Shown: positions 1-10,957 of the stretch, piece after piece
Position numbering within the stretch: position 1 is the first letter of the stretch
Layout of the letters: the number at the start of each line of letters is the position of its first letter
DNA from: Clarireedia homoeocarpa
Taxonomy: Eukaryota > Ascomycota > Leotiomycetes > Helotiales > Rutstroemiaceae
DNA: 64,000 bases
Direction: 5' to 3'
Assembly: GCA_001465935.1 (NCBI GenBank)
Contig: LNKV01000046.1
Location: 248,001-312,000, forward strand
Notes under the pieces: generated by a model
What the model saw: only the letters and a program-made list of their open reading frames with translations
What the model was told of the DNA's origin: nothing
Database searches by the model: none
Program-made: the position numbers and the translations under genes

Positions 1-900
1 GGTGCAGGTTTATATGTGCTTTTGACGACGGTCATTGGGTTATCCGTCAAAACGAGTCTTTTGGCTTCTGCGTTCCTGCCCTGCATTATGCTTCTTTCGT
101 TCTTTGTCATCCTACCTCGTGGACCGCTTCGTCGAGCTAGTCGCCGGAAAGATTATCATTCCATCCCAACAAACGAGCCGATCAACGAACCCCTCACCAA
201 CGCAGACATATCCGACCTCCCTCCCACCTCGGCAGCATCCTCCCTCCTTGCGCCTGGCCCCTCTGTCGTATCTGAGGCATACACCTCTCACTCCCCTCTT
301 CGCCCTTCCTGCCCCAACATGACCCTCCACTCCAAACCCAGCTTCACGCAAAACCTCCGCCGCGCACGCTCCCTCTTCTTCCCCTACATGCTCCCCCTCC
401 TCCTCGTCTACATTGCCGAATACACCATCAACCAAGGCGTCTCCCCCACCCTCCTCTTCGAAACCCCCTCCCCCCACAACCCTTTCACCACCTACCGCTC
501 CTTCTACCCCGTCTACGGCTTCATCTACCAAACCGGCGTCTTCATCTCCCGCTCCTCGACGCCCTTCATCCGCATCCACAACCTCTATATTCCGTCCTTC
601 TTGCAAATCGCAAATCTTTTCCTGCTGATCTCGCAGGCGTTGTGGTTCTGGATACCAAATGTGTGGTGGGTTTTCGCGGTCGTGTTCTGGGAGGGTCTGC
701 TGGGGGGCGCGGTATATGTTAATACGTTTGCGGAGATTATGGAGAGCGTGGAGGAGAGGGATAGGGAGTTTAGTTTAGGGGCGACCAGTGTAAGTGATAG
801 TGCGGGGATTTGTGTTGCGGGGTTTATTGGGATGGGATTGGAGGTGGCGTTGTGTGCGTGGCAGGTTAGGAGGGGGAGGGAGTGGTGTAAGATGGAGTAG
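1..900 (+). CDS. BTN1: Battenin/CLN3 family vacuolar membrane protein, 3' part
   Basis: This is the C-terminal 299 residues of a multi-pass membrane protein; the 5' end lies outside the window and the frame is open from base 1. Family marks are visible: a segment reading YTINQGVSPTLLF, then YQTGVFISRSS, then FWEGLLGGAVYVNTF, all typical of CLN3/Btn1. At least five hydrophobic segments can be seen. A Ser/Pro-rich loop (about residues 40-115 of the visible part) separates the first helix from the rest, as in fungal Btn1. The known family role is in the vacuole/lysosome membrane, affecting vacuolar pH and basic amino acid transport. The ATG at 16 is internal, not the start. The stop TAG is at 898-900. 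Confidence 0.9.
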   Translation, partial: GAGLYVLLTTVIGLSVKTSLLASAFLPCIMLLSFFVILPRGPLRRASRRKDYHSIPTNEPINEPLTNADISDLPPTSAASSLLAPGPSVVSEAYTSHSPLRPSCPNMTLHSKPSFTQNLRRARSLFFPYMLPLLLVYIAEYTINQGVSPTLLFETPSPHNPFTTYRSFYPVYGFIYQTGVFISRSSTPFIRIHNLYIPSFLQIANLFLLISQALWFWIPNVWWVFAVVFWEGLLGGAVYVNTFAEIMESVEERDREFSLGATSVSDSAGICVAGFIGMGLEVALCAWQVRRGREWCKME

Positions 901-1395
901 TTGGGTTGTTTTATTTATATAATATTTTGGATGCATTTTTATAGGAGATTGGGGTTGGTTTGGTTTGTGTAAATTTTACTTAACTTACTTGATTTGGGCT
1001 TGTGTAAATGTGATGACATTTCAGATACCATTTCAATATACATAGATTGAATTAACCTCACTATCTGTTGTGCTTCGTATGGGCGTAGTTGAGATACAGA
1101 TGAATGATGCTTAGGATAACATCCCACCCGGTCTATCAGACCGTAACATACATCATAACATCAGCCTGTCTTAGTGAAAAGACTAGATCTAAAGCGCTTA
1201 GAAATAATCATCTATATTGCATTGCATCATCTCAGTCTTCCCCACAATTCGCGAACTGTCCCACGGTTTGTCGTTAAGCTAGACAAACAGATCCATGAAG
1301 ACGAATCAAGATTGATGAAATGGGGTGGTTTCATTGCCTTGTAAGCTATTTGGATGAAATTATGGTGTTTCGGGCTGGTGCGAATCTCCTAGTTT

Positions 1396-1444
<49 letters not shown>

Positions 1445-1619
1445 GTGGAAACTTGGACATGATCGCAGAAACTAAGACTCTCTCCTTCCTATGCCCGGTG
1501 GATAATCAAGTCTATTTTACCAAGTCCATCGGTGAGACGTACTGAAGCCATTCTCAAAATTTCGCCCAATTTTCTGTAATGGCAGTATTACTGGGGGACT
1601 CCGTCACTCATGATGACTA
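901..1619. other. Intergenic, convergent 3' regions, with long poly-T tract
   Basis: This lies between the ends of the BTN1 gene (+) and the next gene (-), so it should hold both 3' UTRs. It contains an uninterrupted run of 45 T at 1399-1443. I see no coding sequence. Confidence 0.6.
1399..1443. repeat. Mononucleotide tract, 45 T
   Basis: A pure run of 45 thymines. Such tracts vary in length by slippage. On the minus strand it would read as poly-A downstream of the next gene's stop, so it could be a genomic poly-A remnant of a retroposed sequence or a simple microsatellite. No target-site duplication was recognised. Confidence 0.9.
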
Positions 1620-2279
1620 TCAGAGCGTCGATGTATCAGCCAATTCAAAAATCTCCTCTTCCTTTTCCGAACTCCCTCCTTTCTCCTCTTTCACTTTCTC
1701 ATTTTCCTTTCCTTTCCCTTTTCCTACACTACCACCCACCCCCAAATCCGCCTCCTCATCATTCACCGCCGCCCTCCCTTCTTCTACATCTTCCTCATCT
1801 TTTTCCAACTCGGTAGGTAATTCGGATTTCACTCTCACATCCGCATTTCCCTGTCCATAAACACCGCCACTTCCCTCCGAACCCTGCAACTCCGCTTTCC
1901 CGTGCCATTGCTCGCTATCAGAGTTTACGCTTCTGGGAGATCGCGTGACTATTTCTGGTTTCGCTGTAATGGCTTTCCTGGTGCGACGGCGGCGTAGCCA
2001 GAGGAAAAATGAGGAGAGGAAGAGGAAGATGGCGCCGGCAGAGGCGCCGACACCTATCCCGGCTTTGGCACCGGTAGATAGGGCAGATGAGGCGGCACTG
2101 ATGCTGGTTGGCGATGTTTGGGAAGCGGAAGCGGAGGTGAATGAGTTAGAGGTGCTGGATGATGTAGGGGTTGCAAATAGGGTTGTCGTAACTGTAGTGA
2201 ACGGTGATGTGTAAGTTTGGAAACCGGTGGGTTGGCTTCCGAATTGACGTTTTAGCTCAAAATGAGGTAAGAAGTCCAT
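1620..2279 (-). CDS. Ser/Thr-rich single-pass membrane protein, hypothetical
   Basis: A 219-residue intronless frame starting at the ATG at 2279. The open frame extends upstream to 2495, but that part is not protein-like and has no better start. Residues about 20-65 are rich in Ser and Thr. They are followed by a Gly/Ala-rich lead (AGIGVGASAGA), one hydrophobic helix and an RRRR stop-transfer cluster. The C-terminal half is charged and acidic (EKDEEDVEEG, KGKGKENEKVKEEK). This layout is common in fungal Mid2/WSC-like or 'GAKAGIGVG' membrane proteins of unknown function. I see no cysteine-rich ectodomain, so a WSC sensor is not supported. No clear signal peptide was seen at this start. Confidence 0.6.
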   Translation of the reverse strand: MDFLPHFELKRQFGSQPTGFQTYTSPFTTVTTTLFATPTSSSTSNSFTSASASQTSPTSISAASSALSTGAKAGIGVGASAGAIFLFLSSFFLWLRRRRTRKAITAKPEIVTRSPRSVNSDSEQWHGKAELQGSEGSGGVYGQGNADVRVKSELPTELEKDEEDVEEGRAAVNDEEADLGVGGSVGKGKGKENEKVKEEKGGSSEKEEEIFELADTSTL

Positions 2280-3469
2280 GGTAGGGTTGAGAATGTGGAG
2301 AGTGAATTCTGAAAAGTGGATATATAAGAAATAAGTAAGGTAAGACTTGACTATGATTGGTGATGTAGGTATGCTTAGAATTCTGGGATTTCGTCTTGCT
2401 CGCACAATCGGGAGTGTAACACGTAGCAGGCACGGAGTTGTGTAAGTCAGATTGTGTATATGTGGTGGCGCAGATCGTGGATGATTATCACACAACTCAA
2501 CACCGTTACATATGGGAAAATGACGATACTGATGATACTGGGGCTTTCAATATCATCAGGATTGAGACTTCTCAATATGACAATGGTTGTCGCCCAGGGT
2601 AGAAGAAAGAGCAAGTTCTAAATGTTGGGAGAGATAGAGATATAATACAAGCTGCCCAACCAATTGGAAGAGATCCAGAAAGTGGCGGCACGGCAAGCCA
2701 AGAAAGTTACAATAATACATCTGGTGCATTGATGGAATTCGACCTTCGGAGTACCCCACCTGGCGACCTCTGGGATGTAGCTTTACTACTTGGTATAGCT
2801 ACATCCGCAGGACTGGGCATTGGATAATATCCTTGGCCTAGCTATCCTTTTTGGGTGTTCGAAAGCCCGATAAATAGATTGAGTTTGACTATTCATGTTG
2901 CGGTGACACTCGAGTTCCCTTGCGGCCAGGATAAGGAGCGAAAACGAAGCCGGTGACTCGACGAACGTGTCGGCGATGTGCGGCTTGGATAAATTCATGA
3001 TCTTCGAAGGGATTATGGCGATCTCCCCTTCTCACTCACAATAACCCGGAGTTCACATGTAGATTGTGGAAGATCTGCAAACGCGTAAGCTTAAGGTCTC
3101 CCGCCTCCTCCATCATGCATCTAGATATGTGCTAGCGTCAGCTATTCGGTGCACGGCCCTTCTCGTAAGACTACAACCCTTCCGAAGCTGTTGAGCTGTA
3201 AATAGCATCATGATTGCCTAAAGCCATCATTCGCAGTCCGTGTAAGATATATCATTGACCATTCTCTCAGATATAGCTCATAAATGCTGAAGAAGCACTC
3301 TTGTGAAGGTAATCTACTTGAGGTCAATTATCCCAAAGGTCGTCCATTCATTTTGTCAGCACCATTTATCCAGAAAGGACGCTGATAAGCAGCAATATCT
3401 GGCCCCAGCATCCACTTTGATCAACCCGCAATATTCACATCCACCTTTTTGCTATTTAGACTCATCATT
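2280..3469. other. Intergenic, divergent promoters
   Basis: About 1.2 kb between two divergently transcribed genes. Short open frames occur on the minus strand (2556-2759, 2786-2998) without recognisable protein features. Nothing else is supported. Confidence 0.5.
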
Positions 3470-5018
3470 ATGCGTTGGCTACATGGAGCTCGTCTTCTGG
3501 CGGTGGTTCCACCCATCATTGCACAACATCAGGAACCCATTGTGGACGCAGCGAACCAAATACCCATTGACCTTAAGTGGTACCCACCGAAGTCTACCGC
3601 TATCAATGACCTTGGACAAGTGATGGCCGAAGAGGGCGTATATGGCTTCATATATGATTGTTCCCAGACTACTAACGGTACAGCGTATGGGACTTACAAT
3701 TGGTGCAACATGCCGCATGTCAGGAGTCAGGAATATGTGACGCCGCCTGAAGATTACAAGTTGAGATATGTGGAAGTGGTAAGCCTGCTATGGCCTTATC
3801 TGCTTACTTGTGTTGATGTTGTGATAGATTCATAGACATCATAAACGTACTCCATATGCCGCGAACTCGTTTCCTGTCGAATCGTACAATTGGGACTGCG
3901 ACGATGCGGCACTTTACCGTTATGGACAAGATGAAAATGGACATGAAGCCGCAAAGACATACTGGAAAAGGTATTCTTCGGAGGTAAACCCGTTTGTACC
4001 GAGTGGGTTCTTGGGAAGCTGTCAGTTCCCGCAAATTACTTCAGGCGGACTACAAGATTCATGGCAACATGGCAAGGATTTATGGGGGGTTTATGGGAAT
4101 TTCATCGGACGCAAGAGTAATGCTGAATTCAGAGTCACGCCGAATGTCATCACAAGTGAAGTTGCTGGAATGGTGGTGAAAGGAATGTTTCAAGATGACA
4201 GCAGCTTTCCCTTGCTCATACAGGTAAAACTTACTCATCTGATCATCATCTATCAATATTCTCATCCTCAATCTCTCTAGGCAAGCTCAGTCGATTCGTT
4301 AGAGCCTTCATATTCTTGTCCGAAGGCCACATCTGTTTTTAACGAAATCCGATCTAGCAATGTTTGGAGATCCCATCTAATGGCAGCCGGGCCTCTCCTC
4401 GTTGCTCTTGACTCAATCTCTGGCGTATCACCATATGATATTGGTTTTCACGTGTCGATGGATCATTATTACGACAACTTGTCTGCGCGTCAAGCCCACG
4501 GTCTTCCACTGCCATGCAGGTTGGTGAATGGAGCCAATACGTCTGACTGTGTCACCCAACCCATGGCAGATGCCACATACCGACTTGGGCATTGGGAATA
4601 CTCATACATTTATCGCGACGACCCAAGAAGTCTCGATGCCAGTATCGGAAGTTTCGGAGTCTGGGTCGCAGAGTTGAGCCAACACATTCAAGATACTCTG
4701 AACGGTGTCGGAAAAGTCAAGTATCGACATAATGTAGCTCATGATGGGTCTCTAGCTAGATTGTTGTCAATACTTCAAGTTGAGACAATGGTATGGCCGG
4801 GCATGGGCTCGGAGATCGTTTTCGAACTCTATGAAAAAGAGAAGGATGATGCTGAAAGCGAATGGTTCATGAGGGCATTATGGATGGGGAAAGTTCTGAG
4901 AAGTTCTAACCCTACCCTTGGAATGATGGATATGATCGAAGTGGAAAAGGTGCTTGGTTATTTCGAAGGTTTGGTAGGCCACAGAGCGTCCCTTATCAAA
5001 GAGAAGTGCGGTCTGTAA
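3470..5018 (+). CDS. Secreted histidine acid phosphatase-like protein
   Basis: Three exons: 3470-3778, 3828-4223 and 4281-5018. The introns are 49 and 57 nt and both joins keep the frame, giving 480 residues. The start is the ATG at 3470, opening a short hydrophobic leader (LLAVVPPIIA) that fits a signal peptide. The clade-2 histidine phosphatase signature appears across the first splice join as R106-H-H-K-R-T-P112. His107 would be the phosphohistidine nucleophile. The usual glycine after it is His. The second catalytic motif is His389-Asp390 (VAHDGSLARLL). Family members hydrolyse phosphomonoesters outside the cell or in the vacuole. Substrate cannot be told from sequence. It sits in a run with a transporter and a second secreted phosphatase. 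Confidence 0.85.
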
Positions 5019-5463
5019 TTTTGGGTAGTTAAATTTGTTTTTATCAGTTTGAACGTCACTTTGATATACATTGTAGAACATATCTAACATCTCCGGTGCA
5101 TGTTGGTCTGTTATCCGGTCCCCTTAGCCAAGTCCAGGGTTTCGGATGAAGTCATTTTTGGGCCCAAAATATCGAAATAGACTGGAAGTTTTGCAAGCAA
5201 TCTAGACTATGGGCTCTTAGTCCATTTTGGAATATCTCCTACTTGGTATAAATTTCTTCTCTTCTCACATGTAAAACAAGTTTCGTTTTATTTTTATTTT
5301 TATTTTTACTTAATACAATACAAACATCAGAAAAGAAACCTCGATTTTAGAATTTAGATCGGTATAAAGCTATTACAATACTATTCAATTTAGCTGCCAA
5401 AAGCCTAACGAAAATGTATATCCCAAACTCAACACCACAGCCACACATACTTCTTTCCTCCGA
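5019..5463. other. Intergenic
   Basis: A-T rich spacer between two genes on the same strand. A TTTTTA-type repeat lies near 5285-5308. No feature is supported. Confidence 0.5.
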
Positions 5464-6090
5464 ATGGGCTTCCCCCCTTCCAGCTCCCGTACCAATAATC
5501 CATCAACCTCCTGTCAGGGCACACGTTTTCAATTATTGCCAGGTGCAAACATTCTGAATTATGATATGCGTGGAGGAGACGCGGTGAGTTTCTTAGTTCC
5601 TTATTCATTATCTTTGCTTCCTCAATCTGAGGTTAAAGATATAGGATGGAGAAAAAGTTAAGGATACTTATCAATGTGTTTACTCCAGGATATCCCTATC
5701 TTCATCACCCCCACCGCCGCCATTACCGATAACTTTACATCTACACCTACTATCGCTAGTAAAACTCGCCAATAGATCTTCTCATATAATCCATTCATCC
5801 TAATTTCAGAACTGTTTAAATGGGAGATGCAAATCCCAATCCTAATCATCTTCACACTACTCCTCATCATGTGCTTCACTGGCGCGAGCTTGATAGCTTT
5901 TCTTGCTAATGGCACTCGCGGCAAGAGAGGAAACAAGAATGAAACGCAATGGGATGAAGAGAGGGATGGATACACTCAGGACGAGCTATATCACAGCCTT
6001 TGCCAGTTATCGAATTCGCCTGGTCCGGAGATTAGTGCAATCATGACAGAGAATGAAGAGGGGGGTGCAAAGGGAGAGGAGGATAAATAG
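5464..6090 (+). CDS. Small single-pass membrane protein, hypothetical
   Basis: Reconstructed from three exons: 5464-5583, 5689-5758 and 5810-6090. Introns are 105 nt (GTGAGT...CTCCAG) and 51 nt (GTAAAA...TTTCAG). The frame is kept at both joins without stops, giving 156 residues. Before joining, each piece ends in an in-frame stop inside an intron, so the join is informative. The N-terminal third is Ser/Pro/Asn-rich with no signal peptide. One strongly hydrophobic helix (ILIIFTLLLIMCFTGASLIAF) lies near residues 70-90. It is followed by a basic stretch (TRGKRGNKNE) and an acidic tail (ENEEGGAKGEEDK). I do not recognise the family. It could alternatively start at the later ATG at 5827 as an 87-residue protein. 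Confidence 0.5.
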
Positions 6091-6669
6091 GGAGAGAAAG
6101 ATGAAATTGGCGACGACGCAGATGATGAGCTTAATGATGAAGAACATGAGTAGAGGGTGTTTCGTTTGTCTACATATTAGGCACGGGCGTGCTCGAAGGT
6201 TTGAGGAAAAGTGGCAGATATTGGGTGGCAGGGCTCCGTTCAAGATGCCTGTATGAATTATCAAAATGGAATTAGATATATATATCCAGGAACGAATGGA
6301 GATAACCCCATGTATAGATTGCAATGGCTCAGAATTGAAGGGCGTTTCTCTTGGCATATTACTGGAATACATCGGCTAAGTACGGGGCTCATGTGGAGAA
6401 TCAGTCGCAATGAAGCTTCTAATCCCATTAAACTCAATTTAAGACAGCCGCCAATAACCGTTGGTAGCTAGTAATTTATCCACTGATAAGCCCGTTATCG
6501 GAAGCCCCAAGTTGTCAATACGCCCTGCAGCTTACTAGGATCTAGAACTCCATATACAATACAAAAGACCACAACCAGTTTTCCAGAATGAACGTTTCTT
6601 GTGAATTCGTGATACTCTGGTGAGGACGTATATACACAGAGCGTACTGTATATAAAGGTTTCATTCTCA
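6091..6669. other. Intergenic
   Basis: Spacer between two plus-strand genes. It should hold the 3' UTR of the small membrane protein and the promoter of the transporter. Short open frames here look like noise. Confidence 0.5.
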
Positions 6670-8200
6670 ATGACGTCACAAGTCAAACCACAATCACAAC
6701 CACAACCACAAGCTCACCCTTCGGCAGAAGTCGAACTCTCGCCATGGTCTACGAATCATCGGGATGTAGCTGCAGCAGAAGCGGCGAGTAATGCAATTGA
6801 GGAGAGGGATCACAATGCCAGTGACAGGGTGTCAGATATCGATGTCGAAGATCGTGTGATTCAGCAGCTTCTCCCTGCTGATGGAGGACCTGCTGCATGG
6901 CGTGTCTTGGTTGCGGCGTTTGTTTTCGAAGCGCTGCTTTGGGGTACGTATTTTTTTTTACCTATCTTAATTCCTATATCTATCTTTTCGTCACCAAATA
7001 CTACAATGAAACCCCCAGCTAAAAAAAACCCCAGGCTTCCCCATCTCCTTTGGTGTCTTCCAAGCCTACTACACCACCATCCCCCAATTTTCCGCCTCCT
7101 CCTCTCAACTAGCCCTCATTGGTACTATCGCCCAAGGGCTCACCTACCTCGGCTCCCCCTTCTCCGCCTACCTCACCAAGCGCTTCCCCAAATACCAAAT
7201 CCCACAGCTCTGGCTGGGCTGGTTCACATGCATCGCCTCCCTCATCATCGCCAGTTTCCAAGCCTCCGTGCAAGGCCTCATCTGGACTCAAGGCGTCATG
7301 TACGGTCTCAGCTTCCTCCTCCTCATGTACCCCATCATCAGCATGATCAATGAATGGTGGGTCGTACGCAAGGGAATGGCTTTCGGCGTCATCAGTGCCG
7401 CCAGCGGCGTAAGCGGTGCTGCGCTGCCCCTCGGCATCGAATGGCTGCTCGCCCGCTACGGATACCATACCGCGCTGCGCGTTATCGCTGTCGGCATTGC
7501 CATCTGCACGGCGCCGTTACTGCCGCTTCTCAAAGGTCGACTCCCCGCCGCAGAGCACAGCCAAACTGCTCGCACAGACTGGACGTTCCTCCGCGTCCCG
7601 CTGTTCTGGATCTATGCTGTGAGCACGCTGGTTTATGGACTGGGCTTCTTCTACCCCGGTGTCTATCTCCCCTCGTTTGCGAAAAGCGTCGGCCTCAGCA
7701 GCACGCAGGGTGCGGCGATCTTAGCTGTTATGAGCGTGGCGCAAGTAGCGGGGCAGTTTGCGTGCGGATGGGCTTCTGATCATAGCAAGAAGTTTAGTGT
7801 TAGCGTCGCGTGTGTGGTCTGTTTGCTCATGGCTACGATGGCGTCGTTTGTACTGTGGGGCTTGGCGAAGAGTCTGGGCTTGCTGATGGTATTTGGAGTT
7901 GTGTATGGGTTTTTCGGATACGGGTATAGTACGATGAGGGTGGCGATGGGGAGACAGGTTAGTAGGGATGCGTCGAGTACGGTGGCGACGTATTCGATTT
8001 TGGTTTTTGTGCAGGGGATTGGGAATGTGTTGGTGGGGCCGATTAGTAATGGGCTTTTGGAAGGAGGGGTGAGAAAGGATGTGTATGGAATTGGGAGGTA
8101 TAAGGATTTGGTGGTTTGGACGGGAGGTTGTATGGCGGTTAGTGCGGGGGTGATTGGGTTGTGGTGGATGAGGCTCAGTAGGTTTAAGGGGGTGAGTTGA
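6670..8200 (+). CDS. Monocarboxylate transporter-like MFS permease
   Basis: Two exons, 6670-6943 and 7035-8200, with a 91-nt intron (GTACGT...CCCCAG) in phase 1; 479 residues. The N-terminus is a hydrophilic tail of about 75 residues with Gln/Pro repeats. Twelve hydrophobic segments follow, with the first reading AFVFEALLWGFPISFGVFQAYY across the splice join, which is typical of fungal MCH/MCT-type carriers (SLC16-like). The loop between helices 4 and 5 carries WWVVRKGMAFGVISAASGVSG, a strong MCT signature, and the second half has QVAGQFACGWASD. The family moves small organic solutes such as carboxylates or riboflavin across the plasma or vacuolar membrane; the substrate here is unknown. The 3' half shows more G at third positions than the 5' half. 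Confidence 0.88.
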
Positions 8201-8614
8201 AGATGTGAGGATTGTTAAAGACAGGTCCAGCTTGTATACAAATCGCTTGCAGAATGAGGTTTGGATAAGCCCAGCTCAGAAAGGAAAAGAATGAGTAGGT
8301 GATTAACACGTGGGGTAGTTGCAGTGGTCTTAAACTGCAAGAATTACACACACTAGGTAGAGAGTCTGTTATAAATATCGAAGTTTTGGCGTTGGTCGAT
8401 GAATCAGTACACCCCAGTGACAGCCCAAGCCAAAAGACATATAGTAACAGTTCTAAATGGTATCTTTCATCTATCATAGCAGAGCAATCATATAATACAC
8501 ATATACATGAACCATAAAACTACATCCCGAATTGAAGCTCCGTCCTAGATCCGAGCCGATCTCAATCCCATACCAAAACTCCAAAACACGCATTTTAATC
8601 GCTGCATGTAAGAT
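8201..8614. other. Intergenic, convergent 3' regions
   Basis: About 0.4 kb between two convergent genes, expected to hold both 3' UTRs. No coding sequence is supported. Confidence 0.5.
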
Positions 8615-10137
8615 CTAAAACGCCATAGCAAAAACTAAAGCAACCCACAACCCCAAAACCTCCTTTCCCAGCCCCAACCCCGGCAACTTCGTCTTATCCG
8701 CGCCCGAGCCCTTCGTCTGACCACTCCCTGTTTGCGTCGGTGCAGTAGGCCCTGCTGTCGCTGTCGGCCCTGCTGTCGCTGTCGGCCCTGCTGTCGCTGT
8801 CGGCCCTGCTGTCGCTGTCGGCCCTGCTGTCGCTGTCGCTGTCGCATTCGTATTCACTCCCTGCGCTCGATAGACCGGTGCTCTCTCGTCACTGACTCCG
8901 TTTCCGCCGTCAAAAAGCTCTCCACTACCATCATATGGCGTGTCTGTTTTTGAATTCTTATCCCACTGTTCTTGCACGGCTGGGAGGACGCCTTTCCCAC
9001 CGGCACCTATGAGCTTGAGATTTGGTGTAGGTATTTCTTTGTATTTCGCGGGATTATTGTTGAGGAAGCCGGGGTAGGAAAGGGAATTGTTTATGAAGGA
9101 CTGATCGAGGTTGATGTTACCTTTATAGCCGGTTTTCGTGGCGACGAGATCGAATACATTTGCTCCTACGTCATAACGCCCTAAACACTGCAGTCCCCAG
9201 TTGTTCTGCAGGGTGCTAAGAATAGAGTAGTGAGAGTATATGGTAGCGTCCGTCGTGCCCTTCTTGTCTTCAGGGACGGCTCCACCAAGGAGCACGGAGT
9301 AAATACTGTTGGGCTTGGAATAGGTTTCAGATTCGTCGTAGGTGAGGAGGATAAGAGTATTTTTCATGAATGATTCATTTTGAAGAAGGGGAGTGAGGAA
9401 CGATCGTGTCCAATTCGCGGCGTAAGCTAGTGAGGTGTTATGGCCGTCATTGCGCATGTCTGGCGAGATGTGCGCGTATTGTGGGAGATTGTTCTTTTCG
9501 ACCGCGGACTGGAAATCTGAGAGGGAGAGCAATCGTTGGAGTCGTGTGCCATTGTTATTTATGCTGTCGTAGCTCACGAAGGGGCTGCATGGTGGTATGG
9601 TTAGCATTGGGTCGCAACAGTAGAAAGCAACAATAATGAGCATAAACGTACTTGTGTTTCCGCACATAATCCCATCCGTTGCCATCCTGTCCAGTACTTC
9701 CCTCCCCCATATAACCCGGTCCAGGCATACCCTCGAAATACCCATTCCATGCAATGCCCGCGCCATCAAAGATATCTACTATCGTCGAGACATTAGACGG
9801 TATGCGTACGAACTCGTCATGATTCAGACCGAAGTAATCACCACTTATCGATGCGATATAGTTCGGTTGTGAGGGATGTGTGAGGCCATAGTAATTAGAA
9901 AGAAGGATGCCTTGTTTTGTGAGGTTTTGAATGTCCGAGTTATCTTCTACTTTAACGTCGTCCTACAATGGATGCGCAATTAGTGTTCTGCATGGAAGAC
10001 AGAGAGGACTATGATGAGGATATACTTACTTGGTTTTCTAACCATATGGTAAAGAATCTATCGAACGCAGCTCCAGGTACATAGGCCGCGCAAGAGCCCG
10101 TAATTGCACCCGCTACCAACCATATCGAAGAGCGCAT
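8615..10137 (-). CDS. GPI-anchored acid phosphatase, phosphoesterase family (PF04185)
   Basis: Three exons on the minus strand: 10030-10137, 9652-9962 and 8615-9584, giving 462 residues. Introns of 67 nt each fit GT-AG and keep the frame. A signal peptide is visible (MRSSIWLVAGAITGSCA). Next comes FDRFFTIWLENQ, then HPSQPNYIASISGDYFG, WNGYFEGMPGPGY and LILLTYDESETY, the conserved blocks of fungal phosphate-repressible acid phosphatases of the PF04185 phosphoesterase family. Many N-glycosylation sequons are present. The C-terminus has a Thr/Ala repeat (GPTATA five times), then a Gly/Ser linker and a hydrophobic tail ending AMAF, which fits a GPI anchor. The likely role is release of phosphate from organic esters at the cell surface. 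Confidence 0.87.
8749..8838 (-). repeat. 18-bp coding tandem repeat, five perfect copies
   Basis: The unit gccctgctgtcgctgtcg occurs five times head to tail inside the phosphatase gene. On the minus strand it encodes GPTATA repeats in the Thr-rich stalk before the GPI signal. Perfect copies suggest recent expansion and likely strain variation in copy number. Confidence 0.95.
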
Positions 10138-10957
10138 CGTGAACCTGCAATGACCTCAAAGGTATGGTTCCAGGTCTTTATTGAGGTAGCAAATGCGACA
10201 GAATAATTGCACTCCTTGTCGCGACGACAAGATCAATTCAAGCAAGCAATGAAGGATTAAAAGAGAAAGGAAGAGGTCAGATAAACTTTATCGAAGTTTC
10301 AATATGGGACGATCGTTATTACTCCTAGCACTCTGGCACTGTAGATGACAGCTAAGACCTTTTTTTATCTTCTAAACGTCAAACGCAGACTCACGACTGC
10401 GATGTTTCACCCTATTCTGTGCATTCTCCGTGCCACCACACCATTCAAGGCTGTTCGGAGTGTCACCGCGAATGTCACTCACTCAAGGTTGGTGCAAGGT
10501 ACATCGTATGTACAGAAATTGTATTGCGCCTTGGGGTGGGTTGGTTTTGGTCTCGGTGTGGTCTAGCCTGTTGCAGGGGGTTACTATATTTTTAGTATCT
10601 ATCTTACCTCAGTTGCTCTCTCACTTTGCATATTGAGACCTTCCTTTCAGATAGATACCTAGATGTATGTGTACTCGCTCAGCCGCCAACATGGGCGAAT
10701 TTCTACCTGCGAAAACAGGAGGATTTCCAACACCACCAACTCACAGTTGCACGTTCGACCCCAATGTCAGGATCCATTCACACATATCTGCGTGGCGCTG
10801 AATTGCAATAAACATCCGAAAGAGCCATGAAAAGTATGGTGTGACCGGAATCGGTCAATTACTATCTACGCCGTTTCTAAAAAAACAGGGGTATAATTTT
10901 CCGCCCATCTTTACTCTTCCTCTTCCCACGTCGACGATATCGAATCATCGTAACATT
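10138..10957. other. Intergenic
   Basis: About 0.8 kb containing the promoter of the PF04185 phosphatase and the 3' region of the dynactin gene. Open frames up to 73 codons show no protein features. Confidence 0.5.
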
